From Mercenaria mercenaria (lineage: Eukaryota > Mollusca > Bivalvia > Venerida > Veneridae): DNA of 64,000 bases. Under the pieces are notes generated by a model. That model searched no databases. It saw only the letters and a program-made list of their open reading frames with translations, and was not told the origin of the DNA. A program made the position numbers and the translations under genes. Positions 11,911-23,499 of the stretch are shown here, in pieces. The stretch spans positions 63,195,501-63,259,500 of the forward strand of contig NC_069362.1 of NCBI RefSeq assembly GCF_021730395.1, written 5' to 3'. Within the stretch, counting starts at the first letter, position 1. The number at the start of each line of letters is the position of its first letter.

Positions 11911-12290
11911 ATTAAAGGACATCAGATGTTGAGATCTCCAGACTATATTCAGAATACACTTACATAAATCAGATTATCATTACAGTAAAAGCTTCTGTTC
12001 CTAGCACAAGGAAAATAATTACTGTCCAGAAACAGTTCTCAACTTAAGTTAACGCTGCAAAATATATAAATACTAGAAAACTGTAAATTGTGGATGGTCA
12101 CATTGTATCTATATAAAGAAAGCAAATCAGCATCAGTTTAAGACAAAAAAAAACAACCTTTGTCACTATCATTATTATATACTTACCAATAACATTCCAT
12201 AAATCATGTTTGACCCTTTTTTTTTTCTGAAAACACGTATTTGCCCCCATGTTCTGTCCAGGTCTGTCATAGGTAAATGGGTGTTTTCAG
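11911..12290. other. Nothing recognised
   Basis: AT-rich, no ORF, no obvious repeat. Confidence 0.4.
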
Positions 12291-12294
12291 ACTC

Positions 12295-12670
12295 AAGTAC
12301 ACTATAACCTTATGACATTGACCCTTCATTAAATGACCCCAAAATGGAATAGGGGTCACATTACGATCAAAAACAATCATTCTATGACATTTAATGACAA
12401 AAGGCCTAAGCTTTCTTCTGTTTCTGATTGGAAACATGTCATTCTAAGTCATTCTAACCTTGCCTTTGGCCCCAAAAACATTAGGGGTTAACAAATAACA
12501 ACAGCCACTCATCCTATGAAGAGTGACTATTATTATGACCAAGCATTTTCAAGTCTGAGTGGAATTTTTTTCAGTTTCATGCCAAAATCACTGACTATGG
12601 CATTGACTTTGAACCTACTGGCCTCCAAGACAATAGGGGTCATCTACTGACCACATGCAACTATCCTTGA
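12295..12670 (+). repeat. Decayed copy of element B units
   Basis: Contains recurring B words in B spacing: TATGACATTGACCCTT, GACCCCAAAATGGAATAGGGGTC at 12337-12359, CAATCATTCTATGA, GGCATTGACTTTGAACC, CAATAGGGGTCATCTACTGA. The terminal hairpins are lost. Clearly older than the copy at 4413. Confidence 0.6.
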
Positions 12671-12902
12671 AGTCTGACTGCCATATGTGTGCTCCAGGTA
12701 ATGCTTCATCCTGGGGATAAGTACCCCCAGATTTGAATGCATGGGTATAAATTGTAACATCTGAAAAAGCTGGGACTACAAAAATGTTCATGATGAAACA
12801 ACGTATGGACAACACGCTCGACTATATTCGACAATATCTTGGTATGTGACAAAATGTGGTAAAATTGCTGTGTGCTAATACACTGCCTCCCAGAAAAAAT
12901 GA

Positions 12903-13112
12903 AATATTTGTTTGTTTTGGGTTTAACACCATTTTAACAGTAATTCAGATATGTAACATTGGGCAGTTTTCATTAGTATTTCAGGTATGCAACAGCGGAC
13001 AGTTAACTTAACTCTTGTGTCAATACTCAACTGTACTCAGCAAGTAACTGCCAACTTTTCTGCATGAATCTGAGGTGGAATTATTTCAGACACAATGTTC
13101 TTTATGAAATTG
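12903..13112 (-). mobile_element. SINE relic (same family as 23500-23788)
   Basis: Shares GTTTGTTTTGGGTTTAAC, GGACAGTTAACTTAAC, CAGCAAGTAACTGCCAACTT and ATTTCAGACACAATGTTCTTTATG with the intact SINE at 23500. The tRNA-like head is missing. An internal short duplication (CAGTAATTCAG / AGTATTTCAG) enlarges it. Confidence 0.65.
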
Positions 13113-13845
13113 AGTACATACTAAAATCATAAGAATTCTAGAACAGTTTTGGTGCATTCAGACATATATTTGAAGATATGACCTAGCCCATTTTAGAATA
13201 TAAATCTATATGTTAAATTATGTTTCAGCTTGTGAAAAAAAAAGTGCTTGCCAGCTGTGCTACTGCCTGTTCATGGGTGAAAATGAAATGTGCAACATCC
13301 CTCACACTCCAAGGCACAATGAATTTTAATAAAACTTGGTGAGGAAAGCAATATAATATATTTATTATTTAACTAAATTTAATCAGTGTATGTTTAAAAA
13401 AACAAGCAGTTCTTTTTACAAACTCATTCTTTTTACAAGTCAACCCTTTTGAGTTGTTTGTTTGATAATGAGTATAATTAAAACTTTTATCAAAATATCT
13501 GAAAAGAACATGATGAAAGACACCGTTACTGAAATCAAGCAGAAGTACACTATGTGACCATGTATAAACAGATACATCATATTCGCTTCCCTTCCTCATA
13601 TTTATAAACATTGTCAGTAATTAACGATACAACAATGTTGCCACTCCACTCCAGTTAACTGATCCACACCAAGATCTTCAAAACGGAATATTTCCATCGC
13701 CATTGATTGAAAGTCTAATACAACAAAATAGGAACAAACTTCCCATAATATACATGTATGTCAGTACAGAATATTTTTTATAAACAATTCTTTTTTTCTA
13801 ATATTTGTTTTTGTGCGAATGACTACTTTTTCTCACTTTTGTAGA
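13113..13845. other. Nothing recognised
   Basis: AT-rich intergenic DNA. The minus-strand open frame at 13369-13611 lacks any recognisable motif. Confidence 0.4.
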
Positions 13846-13849
13846 TATA

Positions 13850-13963
13850 TGTGCAGGAAACTGAAAAAACAAATATCAACTTGATGTGACTTTAGGTGAA
13901 AAACTATGTGCAGGAAACTGAAAAAACAAATATCAACCTGATGTGACTTTAGGTGAAAAACTA
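13850..13963 (+). repeat. Two-copy 57-bp tandem duplication
   Basis: The stretch starting TGTGCAGGAAACTG and ending TTTAGGTGAAAAACTA occurs twice in a row with one substitution, so the duplication is recent. Confidence 0.8.
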
Positions 13964-15280
13964 AAATTGTGTCCATAGGACACGGATGCTGCCACATACA
14001 GCACCATCCTCTAAATAGCAAAGTTTTTATTATGAAAGGGCCATAATTCTAGAAAAAATACCCACAGAAAAAAGTCTATCATTTATGGTCATCGTCACAT
14101 GAGGGTAATTCATTTGTGAAACTTTCAAGAATACCCTTTCAACTGTGTTTGCAGACACACAAGATTTTTATCTATATTCTATATAGCAAAACTATTAAAA
14201 GGCCATGATAACTGTGGTAAAAAAGTCACAGAAAAAAATTGGTCATCTGCACATCAAAGTTGTACATTGGTGAAAGTTTGAAGCAAATCCTGCTAATAGT
14301 GTCTGATAAGTTGGACACACAAGATTCCGTATGTACATACTGCAGCAACACTATATGCCCCTAACATAAATGTGTGTTATGTGTGTGTGTTTGGGGGGCA
14401 TAAAAACAACTTTCTAAAACATGAAGAAACATCGGCATTCACTAAATATCAAAAATTGCTGACAAACGGATGTTTTTTATAATTGATCATAAATATGAAT
14501 GTCAAATGCATTCTGCTTGATTTAAATGTAAGTTACGGTCAAAAGACTTCATAGCTTTATCACAGCAAGTGGTTCCAACATTGTTTAAGTGGTGAATTAT
14601 GCACAGAAAATGTTGATAAGTATCAATATTTCCGTTAAAATACTGACGCATGGGTGAAAGTTGAAAATTTTGAAAAACCTCAACATTCAGCTGGGGAGCC
14701 TTGGGGCCAACAGGGCCCCTGCTGAGTCCAGGGCAAAGCCAAAAGCAACTTACAAGGATTATTTATAAAATCCGACCATGATAATATTTTTCTTCTAAAT
14801 TCATTCTTTATAATATAAAAGATTTGACAGTTCCGTGTTTTGGTGAAAAAGTGAATGGATGTAAATTTCAATTTCAAAGTGTGGACAAATCTTCAGTGCT
14901 TTCAGTAAGACAATATGTTCAATTGATGTGTAAAATAGGTTTCTTTATCCGTTGTTGGTATTTAACTTTCGCCTTTTAGTCACTTCCATCGTGAACTTGT
15001 TAAACCTTCCGCAAGATATTTTGCGGAAAACTCTAACGGGAAATTTAGAACTTCGATAAGACGTTGGACTATATGAAATGTAAAAATCGTAAAATATTGA
15101 AGTCGGACATTTACTTATAGAACTAACCCTACCTCCTGCCCTGAATATCTAAACAAATTAACACGATTTGGAAAAACGACAAGAATCTGAAGCTCCAGCA
15201 TATGCCTAAAAAACTTTTATCCTTGCTGCTGCCAATGTGAATCTACAGTCGCTTAAAAGCACTCCAAATTATGTTGTTGT
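13964..15280. other. Mostly featureless, short GT-rich run
   Basis: Contains a short GTGTGT run near 14372-14395. I see no exon with a convincing pair of splice sites. Confidence 0.4.
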
Positions 15281-15289
15281 GCTAGTTGT

Positions 15290-15700
15290 TTGGAGAAAGT
15301 TGTCGAGAAAAATATTGAAAATGTTGAAACAACTGGTGCACTGGAAGTAATGAGAGGGCAAATGATTATACCTCCCCAGCCCCTTAGTCTGAAGCATATA
15401 TGTTCCAACGTCCTCTCATCCCCAGTCTCCAAGATGAATAAGATACAGGACACCACTGAAGGTGTGGAAAAACTGCTCCATGGCCTATCCCCACATAAAG
15501 CCTCAGGACCTGATGAATTATCCCCACGCATCCTAAAAGATCTCCACCATAAAATTGCTCCTGTACTTGCCCATATATACAGGTTATCTCTCGAATCTGG
15601 CCTAGTACCCAGTGACTGGAAAAAAGCCCCCGTATTTAAAAAAGGTCTCAAGTCTAAACCTAGTAACTATCGTCAAATTTCCTTAACTTGCATTGCTTCT
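15290..15700 (+). pseudogene. Second LINE family (LINE2), start of RT domain
   Basis: Encodes the fingers part of a CR1-like reverse transcriptase: LHGLSPHKASGPDELSPRIL, SGLVPSDWKKA, VFKKG, SNYRQISLTCIAS. It is 5'-truncated, with no endonuclease upstream. At 15700 the frame is interrupted by a 920-bp insert and continues exactly (IAS / KLLEHIV) at 16621. Confidence 0.8.
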
Positions 15701-16620
15701 AACAGGGGTCTAGCTGGGTCCAATTTTTTGGGAGAAGTCACTTCTCCCTCAAGCTGATTTAGGGAGAAGTGGGGAGAATTTAGGAAGAAGTGGGAAGACG
15801 TTTCCTACCGCAAAGGCTGTTGAGTGATTCGAAAGGTGGCTGTAATTTTCTGGTTTCTAGATAAAGAACATTGATGTGACCATTCATTTTCTTAGTTAGA
15901 TCATTTCCCATACAGTGGTTATTGTTCCATTACAAAATTCTGAAAAAAGTTGTTTTCAAAATTCAAGCTGATGCTGTAAATGTAACCCGCCGAATTCTGG
16001 TTATATCTTGTAAGTTGAATGAAGCGTTTATTATTAACACTGAGTCATCGCCTCGGTGAATCATTGAATGTCAGTATCTCACTCGAATAAAACTGAAAGT
16101 AATACATAATTCAAATCAATTCATCGCTGGAAGTCAATTTAACGTAGTTAATACATCACATGACTTTCTTTTATCATAGATAGCAAACAATTGTGTACAA
16201 TATTCCAATTAATCGCATGATTAATCAGCAGTTTCTTTATAAAACATTGTTTTATGCTCTTGAACATGTTGACAATTAAAAACGCGGTGTCAAAGATGTA
16301 ACCGCGGCACTAATTGGCTAAACACAATCGACTCTGGTGTATCGGATAATCTGATTCGCTTTCACATTTCTCAGGAAAATATTGCAAGTACCAGAAGTAG
16401 GCGAAGCTTAAATTATGCTACCGGCGTGTGTTTGTGTATTTCAACACCTCGTTATGACACTGTGTGAATTGTCAACAGTCTGGGCAGCAGTAATAAACAA
16501 GTGCGGAAGTCAAAGAAAATCGGGCACCTTGCATTTCGCTTTGAGGTTAGATCTGAGCAAAGTTTGAAGTTCCAAAGCGCCTATTTCGCTCAAGTCACCC
16601 ACTCGCGAGAGCCCTGTTTT
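15701..16620. mobile_element. 920-bp insert in LINE2
   Basis: Unrelated sequence that splits LINE2 codons TCT and AAA precisely. The ends are loosely inverted (AACAGGGGTCT at the left, GAGAGCCCTGTT at the right), suggesting a non-autonomous DNA transposon, but I see no clear target duplication. The left end also holds a GGGAGAAGTCACTTCTCCC palindrome (15730-15748). No transposase frame. Confidence 0.55.
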
Positions 16621-17031
16621 AAACTCCTTGAACACATTGTTGATTCCAATCTTATGACCTATTTTGACAAGCATAAGCTACTTAGCTAGTTCCAGCACGG
16701 CTTTAGATCAGGTCACAATTGTGAGACTCAGACAGCTCATTAATTTCACTCAGCAACTTTACAATAACACTGAACAGGGTCAACAAACTGATGATACTGT
16801 CATGGACTTTTCAAAGGCGTTTGACAAGGTCGATCACATTAGATTAATTTATAAGCTACAATGCCTTGGTGTCAACCCACAAATTACCAAATGGGTCAAA
16901 TCTTTCCTGTCCAACCGATCCCAGAAAGTCACTGTTGATGGTCATTTTTCCAGTGAACTTCCTGTACTGTCTGGAATTACCCAGGGGTCTGTTCTTGGGC
17001 CATGTCTCTTCCTGGTTTATATCAATCAGTG
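16621..17031 (+). pseudogene. LINE2 continuation, palm domain
   Basis: Reads KLLEHIVDSNLMTYFDKHKLL, a stop, FQHGFRSGHNCETQ, MDFSKAFDKVDH (first catalytic Asp kept), SFLSNRSQKVTVDG, LSGITQGSVLGPCLFLVYIN. There is a small frame change near 16735. The FADD segment that should follow is missing and replaced by 17032-17344. Confidence 0.8.
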
Positions 17032-17344
17032 CTCACGCTGCCAATCGACATCATCGCTAAATGGCGATTATTTTATTCAAATGTCGAAAATGGTGATTAA
17101 TTTATAAAAATGCTAAAACAAAAAATATTGCAAAAAATTGTCATTAAACTGCCGGAACATAGTTTTATTGACAAAAACGTGCGAAGTCGGTAGCAGGAAG
17201 TGCATATGCCCAGAGGCATAATTATCCCCTCGAAACAGTGACTTTGACATGCTTAATTGAACACAGTCTGCAGTTGATTGACTGGCCGGTAATTATCGGC
17301 AATTAGCGTGACACCTTGTGTCAGTTTTGTTGTTAAAAACTTGT
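17032..17344. other. Foreign 313-bp segment inside LINE2
   Basis: No similarity to a LINE product in any frame. It replaces the region that would code FADD and the thumb start. An insertion combined with deletion is the simplest reading; no inverted ends are seen. Confidence 0.45.
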
Positions 17345-18102
17345 GAGGCAGCTAAATACCTAGGCATAACCATTTCCAAAGATCTAAACTAGTCCAAACA
17401 CATTGACAATATTACTTCCAAAGCAACTTCCACTCTTCGCTTCATACAATGAAATGTCAAAACTGACAATAAAAAGGTCAAAATTGCTGCCTATAACACC
17501 TATGTCTGCCCTCAACTAGAGTACTCTTCAAGCGTCTGGCATCCTTGGCAAAAAACCCTTTAATACTAGCAAAGTCGAAAATGTTCAAAGGTCAGCTGCT
17601 AGGTATGTCATGTACGACTACAATTACACCAGTAGTGTTACACAAATTTTGAAAACATTAGAATGGAATACACTCCAATATAGAAAGTTACACAATTCAT
17701 TAGTAATGTTTTATAAAATAAGGACCCTGACAGTTGCAGTCAACCAATCTCATCTTATTCCAACTAGAAACCTAAATTACTTAATCCCCATGTCTCACAC
17801 TCAGTACTTCTCTAACTCCCATTTCCCAAGAACCATCCGACTCTGGAACTCCCTACCAACTTATGTCAAATCTAGCCCCAGTCTCAGTATCTTTAGAGAG
17901 TCTGGCGGTGGTCAATATGTAATTCTATTGCCTCTGTCCTATTTTAACTGTAGTGTGTAGCATACTGTCTTTTTTAGCTTTTATTCTTTTAACATAAAAA
18001 AATAAATTTGTTACATATCATTTCTTTAACCGTTTCTCTGACAGCGCCGCCCAGTGATAGTCGGAAATCGACGGTTGGGTGAAAGATGTAGATGTAGATA
18101 CA
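17345..18102 (+). pseudogene. LINE2 3' part with stem-loop and (TGTAGA)n tail
   Basis: Reads CEAAKYLGITISKDLN, SKHIDNITSKATSTLRF, AAYNTYVCPQLEYSS, then YTSSVTQILKTLEWNTLQYRK split across lines here as YTSSVTQILK and TLEWNTLQYR, NLNYLIPMSHTQYFSNS, and PRTIRLWNSLPTYV, with a few stops and frame changes. The element ends at about 18042-18102 in a bulged stem-loop (GCCCA..GTCG-gaaat-CGAC..TGGGT) followed by GATGTAGATGTAGAT. The 21462 copy has the same organisation. Confidence 0.8.
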
Positions 18103-18528
18103 AGTGCGCATGTTATGTTAGACCTATACCCCACCCTTTCGCTTTCATAAATTCAATTGTTTCAAGACGCAAACAGTTTTACTTGAACATGTTGAATTGG
18201 AATACTAATAGTCCAAATAATTGTACTCGAGAGTTGAATATCGTTATATTATTTTGACTTGTCGATATCCGCCTCCGAGTACAAACCAGAAAAGGTAAAG
18301 AATGTGGAAGCACTGTCCTCTTCTTTGCGTAAGTAAGACCCAATGGAATCCGTTGGGCGGGAATTATGTTACAATAATGCAACGGATAAAAAAAAGAAAT
18401 ACATACATAGAAAGCCTGTAATTTTTCCTTTTCAATGATGTATATATTACCGAGATTTCTTGAGAAAAATTCAAAATATGGCAGTTAAAAAAATGCCAAG
18501 GTTTATTTAACACGAGTGTACTACATAT
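18103..18528. other. Nothing recognised
   Basis: AT-rich flank between LINE2 and the large palindrome; no gene seen. Confidence 0.4.
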
Positions 18529-19464
18529 CACAGACACTTGGGGGCCAGCACCCCTCCCCCTCCCATGCCGCCCCTGACAACCTTCAGTCAATACATTTTT
18601 GTTTTTTAAAACAAACTGAGCACATGTCTTGATCATCCAACGACTTCTGTTACCATTTCAACATGTTTGAAAAATTCCCATACTCTATCAATGCTCAAAA
18701 AAACTAAAGACAACTTACTCCGAGCGTTTTCAACACAAACTAGCTTGTCCAAGGAATAGGAGAATAGATTCCAGCTTAATATCAAATTTACTACACAGAG
18801 CCGGGACACAGACAATATCGTTAGTGGTTAAAATAAAAATACTCGCCCATCGCGTCAATTGCCGCGGTGGCCGAGAGAGTACAGACGCTGGTTCTGTGAG
18901 CTTACTTTTGGACAGGGCCACAGGTTCGCTCCGCGCTATGGGCGATCTTTTTTTTCCTTTTTTAGGCATTTTTTTTTATATCTTGAGAATTTATTGTTTA
19001 AAAAGAAAATGAAAATATTATATTAGAAAAAGAAAAAAAGAATGCCCGAAGCGCGGAGCGAACCCGTGGCCCTGCCCAAAAAAGTTCTTTTAAACCCAGC
19101 GTCTGTACTATCTCGACCATCGCGGCTGTTGACATTCTAGGCAAGTATTTTTATTTTAACCGCTAACGATATTGTCTGTGTCCTGGCTCTGCGTAGTAAA
19201 TTTGACTGCGCAACATCAAGCTGGGATTTATTCTCCTATTCCTTGGACAAGAAAATCGTGTTTACATTGTGAAGTAAGTTGTCTTTAGTTTTTCTGAGCA
19301 TTGATAGCATATGGGAGATTTTTTAAACATATTGAAATGGTAACAGAAGTTCTTGTATGATCGAGACATGTGCTCAGTTTGATTTAAAAAGCGAAAATAT
19401 ATTGGTTGAAGGTTGGCAGGGGCGGATTGAGAGGGGGACAGGTTCTGACCCCCAAGTGTCTGTG
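18529..19464. repeat. 936-bp imperfect palindrome with tRNA-like arms
   Basis: Left arm 18529 to about 18965 and right arm about 19030 to 19464 are reverse complements with scattered mismatches: CACAGACACTTGGGGG / CCCCCAAGTGTCTGTG at the ends, CCAAGGAATAGGAGAATA / its complement, GACAATATCGTTAG / CTAACG.. inside. Each arm holds a tRNA-like block (GTGGCCGAGAGAGTACAGAC.. then CACAGGTTCGCTCCG), on the plus strand at about 18863 and on the minus strand at about 19125. A fold-back DNA element or a head-to-head pair of SINE-containing copies. A transcript would form a long RNA hairpin. Confidence 0.8.
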
Positions 19465-20160
19465 CTACATATTGGAAAATGGCCGATCACCAGTAAACAC
19501 ATTACTACACGAAGCGTTTTCATTGGTCACGCCTCCGACCGCCATTACATGAAGACGATTGAAACGTTAGAGGTTTAAATTTTTTACAACAGAAATTCTT
19601 GATAAATATGTCCTGTTCAAAGATTATGTTTTTTATTTACTATTTATGATTAAAAACAACAGGTAAGCAGTTAGGGCTAAAGAAGAATCGTGACTACTGA
19701 TAAATCGTAATTTCAATTGACCACAGTTTCCACCACAGTTTTGATTGTTTCTGGTTGAGACCTCTAGGTAGACAACGTAAAATATCAAAATGTAAAATCG
19801 GTCTGCCCGTCTCATTATTTAGACTAGAATACTAACTAAGAAGAAAAACCTGTCGACAGTCAAACGTCTGACAGAATCAAATACTAAAAAGACGCTACTT
19901 AAAAGCATACACCATTTCACAAAGCAAATAACATTTATACCGGATAAATCCAAATATTCCGAGCAAAATTTTTTTTTATTTTTCTGTCACACTTTTCATG
20001 AAAGTCTATAATGCAAAATAATAAGCTTGTATTATGCGAAACATTTGGAATATTTCCGCAATATGGTTTCGTAATATCTTTTTAAATTTTAAGTTTTTAA
20101 TAGGAAATGTCCAAAAAAAGTGATATAATTTGAAGTTATTTTTCAAAACAAAACCAAATT
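19465..20160. other. Nothing recognised
   Basis: AT-rich sequence without ORF support or repeat structure. Confidence 0.4.
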
Positions 20161-20284
20161 TCTTAGAGATTATTTACGGGCTGGTCTTAAAACTGGACAC
20201 CGATCCCAGGTACACGCTCTTTTGCAACTAGTCTGTTACACTGATCTGTCTTAGCGAATACAGATATGTAGTGTTATTGTTTGT

Positions 20285-20448
20285 GTATATAAGCTGTTTA
20301 GAACCCAGATGTAAAGCACCCATATGTGCGGGAATCTTATCCCAATGTTAGTAATTTTTAGTTGGAGGAGTTGGGACTTGAACTCACGACCACTGGTTTC
20401 GTAGTCAAACAGTGTAACAACTGGACCACTATGTCCGCTCTATGACAA
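20285..20448 (-). mobile_element. tRNA-derived SINE, minus strand
   Basis: On the minus strand a tRNA-like head (about 20446-20355) shows an A-box-like TAGTGGTCCAGTTG and a B-box-like GTGAGTTCAAGTCCC with a possible anticodon loop CTACGAA. The body runs leftward through GGATAAGATTCCCGCACA and GGTGCTTTACATCTGGG. A sister body is present at about 20600-20715. Confidence 0.65.
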
Positions 20449-20454
20449 GCAGTA

Positions 20455-20457
<3 letters not shown>

Positions 20458-20495
<38 letters not shown>
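20458..20495 (+). repeat. (GT)n microsatellite
   Basis: About 15 GT units followed by ATATATA. Confidence 0.95.
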
Positions 20496-20599
20496 AGTTT
20501 ATTTATACGTCGCCACCGTGATAACCCATATGGGCGACCCTCCAGAAGACTGTTATAATATAGTAATGTTAGTAGGAGGATAGTGCAAGATACAGAAGA

Positions 20600-20785
20600 T
20601 GCCCCAATTTCAGAAGCTTACCTGGTTCTATAGCATGCCAGATATAAAGCACGCATACATGGGACTCTTATCCCAATTATGTCAGTAATTTCAGTTGGAG
20701 GAACGGGGGCTCGAACTAACTAGCCGCCCAGTGATAGTCGGAAATCGACGGTTGGGTGAAAGATGTAGATGTATGACAAGCAATG
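20600..20785 (-). mobile_element. SINE copy fused to a LINE2 3' tail
   Basis: 20600-20717 repeats the SINE body at 20285 (CCAGATATAAAGCACGCAT, CTTATCCCAATTATGTCAGT, TTGGAGGAACGGGGGCTCGA). At 20718, inside the B-box region, it switches to a 52-base block identical to the LINE2 3' end (GCCGCCCAGTGATAGTCGG ... AGATGTAGATGTA), and then returns to TATGACAAGCAA, which also follows the first SINE. The LINE tail thus replaces or interrupts the tRNA-like head. Confidence 0.7.
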
Positions 20786-21175
20786 AAGCTACAAGTTCCT
20801 TTTATTGATGCATTTGGTATCACGTGGTCAGGGACTGAGCCTCCTACTCCACGTCCCCCTGTTCCCAACTTCACCCATTTCCTCGCACCCAAAACGAGGT
20901 CGTGTAATGCAAGTAGGTTAGTAGTTTAACTTTCCAAAATCTGATGGTTCAACACAGATTTCAACTTCAAAGCAGGTACTCTGCTTTATCCGACAACAGA
21001 CATCTTGCTGAGAGCCAGAGGTTATAGATACAAAAACTGTACTAAACATTAGTCAGTTATTGGCCTTTCCAAAAAGTAGCACTCGAATACTTATCTAGAA
21101 TGTATTTGAATCTTTCATGAATTAAAATGATAAAATACATTAAACATCAATTTGGGTTAAAAGCACTTTGTAAAA
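20786..21175. other. Nothing recognised
   Basis: No ORF with support and no repeat structure seen. Confidence 0.4.
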
Positions 21176-21179
21176 TTAA

Positions 21180-21461
21180 GGTATCCGATCCACAAATAAG
21201 AATTATTTGACAATTATGTTATATATATATTTTTTTCACTTTATAGTCTTCAATAATACTTCAACAGAAATCAAGTTATTACAGTGTAAGATTTATAATT
21301 TAGCAGTCAAAACATGACTGTAATGATGCTTGCATATTACTTATGGCCATTTTATTTACTGATTCTTTCCTTGCAGAAAAATCTTTTTCAAATGATACAA
21401 AAAAAAAAAACACATGGGATCACCAGGCATCAAGATGTTACCTGTTTGTAGATCGGATACC
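21180..21461. mobile_element. MITE T, TTAA target
   Basis: 282-bp element with inverted ends GGTATCCGATC(C/T)ACAAA, about 18 bp, flanked on both sides by TTAA (21176-21179 and 21462-21465). The TTAA duplication is typical of piggyBac and Kolobok superfamilies. No transposase frame, so non-autonomous. Confidence 0.75.
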
Positions 21462-22178
21462 TTAAACTGGACCAAACATATAAACAATATAACAGCAAAG
21501 GCAAATAACTCATTAAGATCATAAAAAGAAATGTCAAAACGAGCAATAAATAGGTCAAACAAGCAGCTTATAACACCTATGTAAGACACCAGTTAGAATA
21601 CTGCTCCATTGTCTGGTACCCCTGGCAAAAACACCTTAACAGTAAAATTGAGAGTGTCCAGAGAGCTGCTGCTAGATGTGTCTGTAACAACTACGACTTT
21701 ACTGATAGTGTAACTAAAATGATTCAAGAACTCCTGTGGAAATCTATAGAACATCGTAGAATTCAAAATTCTCTTATCTTTTTATATAAAATCCAGTATA
21801 ATCTTATCTTTGTTGACCACAATCACCTGACACCAACAAGAAACCTAAATTTTCTCATACCCCAGTCACGCACCCAGTATCACTCAAATTCTTTCTTACC
21901 CAGAACCATCAGATACTGGAATGCTCTTCCCATATATATTCAGTCAAACCCCAGCCTAAATGTCTTTTCTGGCAGGCTGGCGACGGTCACATACCAGAGC
22001 TCAGTCTCCCCTTGTTTTTATCCTTCTTTTAGCACACTTTATATTGTTCTATATCTTTTAAACCTTACTGTTTTGACTTTACACAATTGTAAACTAACAC
22101 ACTGTTTTTTCCAGACTCACGCCTCCTAATCATAATCGTGAACGATTGCTCGGGAGTAACATGTAGATGTAGATGTAG
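21462..22178 (+). pseudogene. LINE2 family copy, 3' end only
   Basis: 5'-truncated sister of 17345-18102: WTKHINNITAKANNSLR, AAYNTYVRHQLEYCSIVWYP, VQRAAARCVCNNYDF, then an open run 21719-22129 with LTPTRNLNFLIPQSRTQY, FLPRTIRYWNALPIYI and FSGRLATVTY. Two or three frame breaks. It ends in a stem-loop (CTCC..ATCG-tgaa-CGAT..GGAG) at about 22131-22160 followed by ATGTAGATGTAGATGTAG. The left edge coincides with MITE T. Confidence 0.8.
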
Positions 22179-22285
22179 TGTATTTATGATATTAAAGTCA
22201 CAAAAAACACATAAACGCACTGAGTGTTTTAAACACGTAAATTTCATTTCAACACTCAAAAAATCATACAATGCACATTCTAACA

Positions 22286-22640
22286 CGACCTAATTTATTT
22301 TCCTATTAAGCAGAGAAGACTGAAACTGTGTCATTATGCTAAAAAATCATTTTCCGTACATCACAATTTTAAGGTCAGTGGGCGCACTGGAAAAGAAAAG
22401 CACACAAAACAAGCAAATGTTTGGTGTATATCAAATTCAAGAATGTAGATGATAATAAATTGAGACATCGTGTTAGAATCTAAATATTACACCTCAAGCA
22501 ATGATTTTCTCTTAAATAAAATCACTGTTGTCGTTCAAATGCTTCATATTAATTATATCACTCGCAATATTCCCTTGTGATATGATTTATTCGCATATGA
22601 ACTCCAAACAATCAGTTTATTTAATGATAAATCACTGTTT
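22286..22640 (+). repeat. Dispersed repeat D, copy 1
   Basis: Shared with 40144-40405: GACCTAATTTATTTTCCTAT, AGAAGACTGAAACTGTGT, CACTGGAAAAGAAAAGCAC, GTGTTAGAATC.AAATATTA, and TTTATTTAATG.. near the end. No coding potential. Confidence 0.65.
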
Positions 22641-23156
22641 GTGATATATTCTTAAATAACATTATTGTTTGTCATACCTAGATAGAAAAGTAAAATATAT
22701 GAGCATTTTTTATTTCGAGAAAAGTATTGCACATCCATAAAAATTGCAAGTAGTTCTGTTATTATGGTGATTTTTTTTCTATCAATAGTCAGATGTAGAA
22801 AGTATCCCTGATTCTATGTTAAGTTTATCGTCAGATACGCAGGCAGATGTCATCAGTAGACAGTCAGTTTTTTAATCTAAAAGATCTATACAGACTTTTC
22901 GAAACTCAGATCTATAATTATCAAGAACAATCGTACTTTTTTTCGAAAAAAGAAGAAAGATAAAAATTGTATATCAACATATTAGCTTTATTCAACTGAA
23001 GCTCTCTAGCATATATACCACCATAGGAGCAACATACGAATTATCCATGTTTAATACATCGTCCAGATAACGTGGAGTGCTATTAAATGCTCATAAATTT
23101 TACTTTTCTATCTAGGTGTGAAAAACAATAATATTATTTAAGAATATATCAAACAT
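22637..23156. repeat. Inverted repeat, arms about 72 bp
   Basis: 22637-22710 (GATATATTCTTAAATAA ... CCTAGATAGAAAAGTAAAAT) returns as reverse complement at 23083-23156. The 370-bp spacer is AT-rich. Probably the ends of a fold-back element that extends or overlaps repeat D. Confidence 0.65.
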
Positions 23157-23499
23157 TAATTACTGTATACATAATGATTTAAAGATTTCAAGATTTATTA
23201 TTAAACAAGTCATGGTTCATAAGAACATGTGGCATAAAATACAAAATAATATAAAATATGAACATGTAACAACCGGAACATAAAAAAAATTATACAAAGT
23301 AACAGAAGAATGAGTAACAATTATAATGTATTCAAAATACATCATTCAAGGATTCCGGACCAATGCAATTAGCAAATGTCTAAAAATCCGTGGGAGAATG
23401 ACTAGCTTCTAAACAGCCACAACTTGACCAATGACTAAGACGTATAACCTTTCAGGTAGTTATATTTTACAGTAAGATGATTTTTATGCGTATTTTAAA

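Noticed and set aside
20355-20446. Functional tRNA gene
   Set aside because: Stems pair poorly and the block continues into a SINE body with a sister copy nearby.
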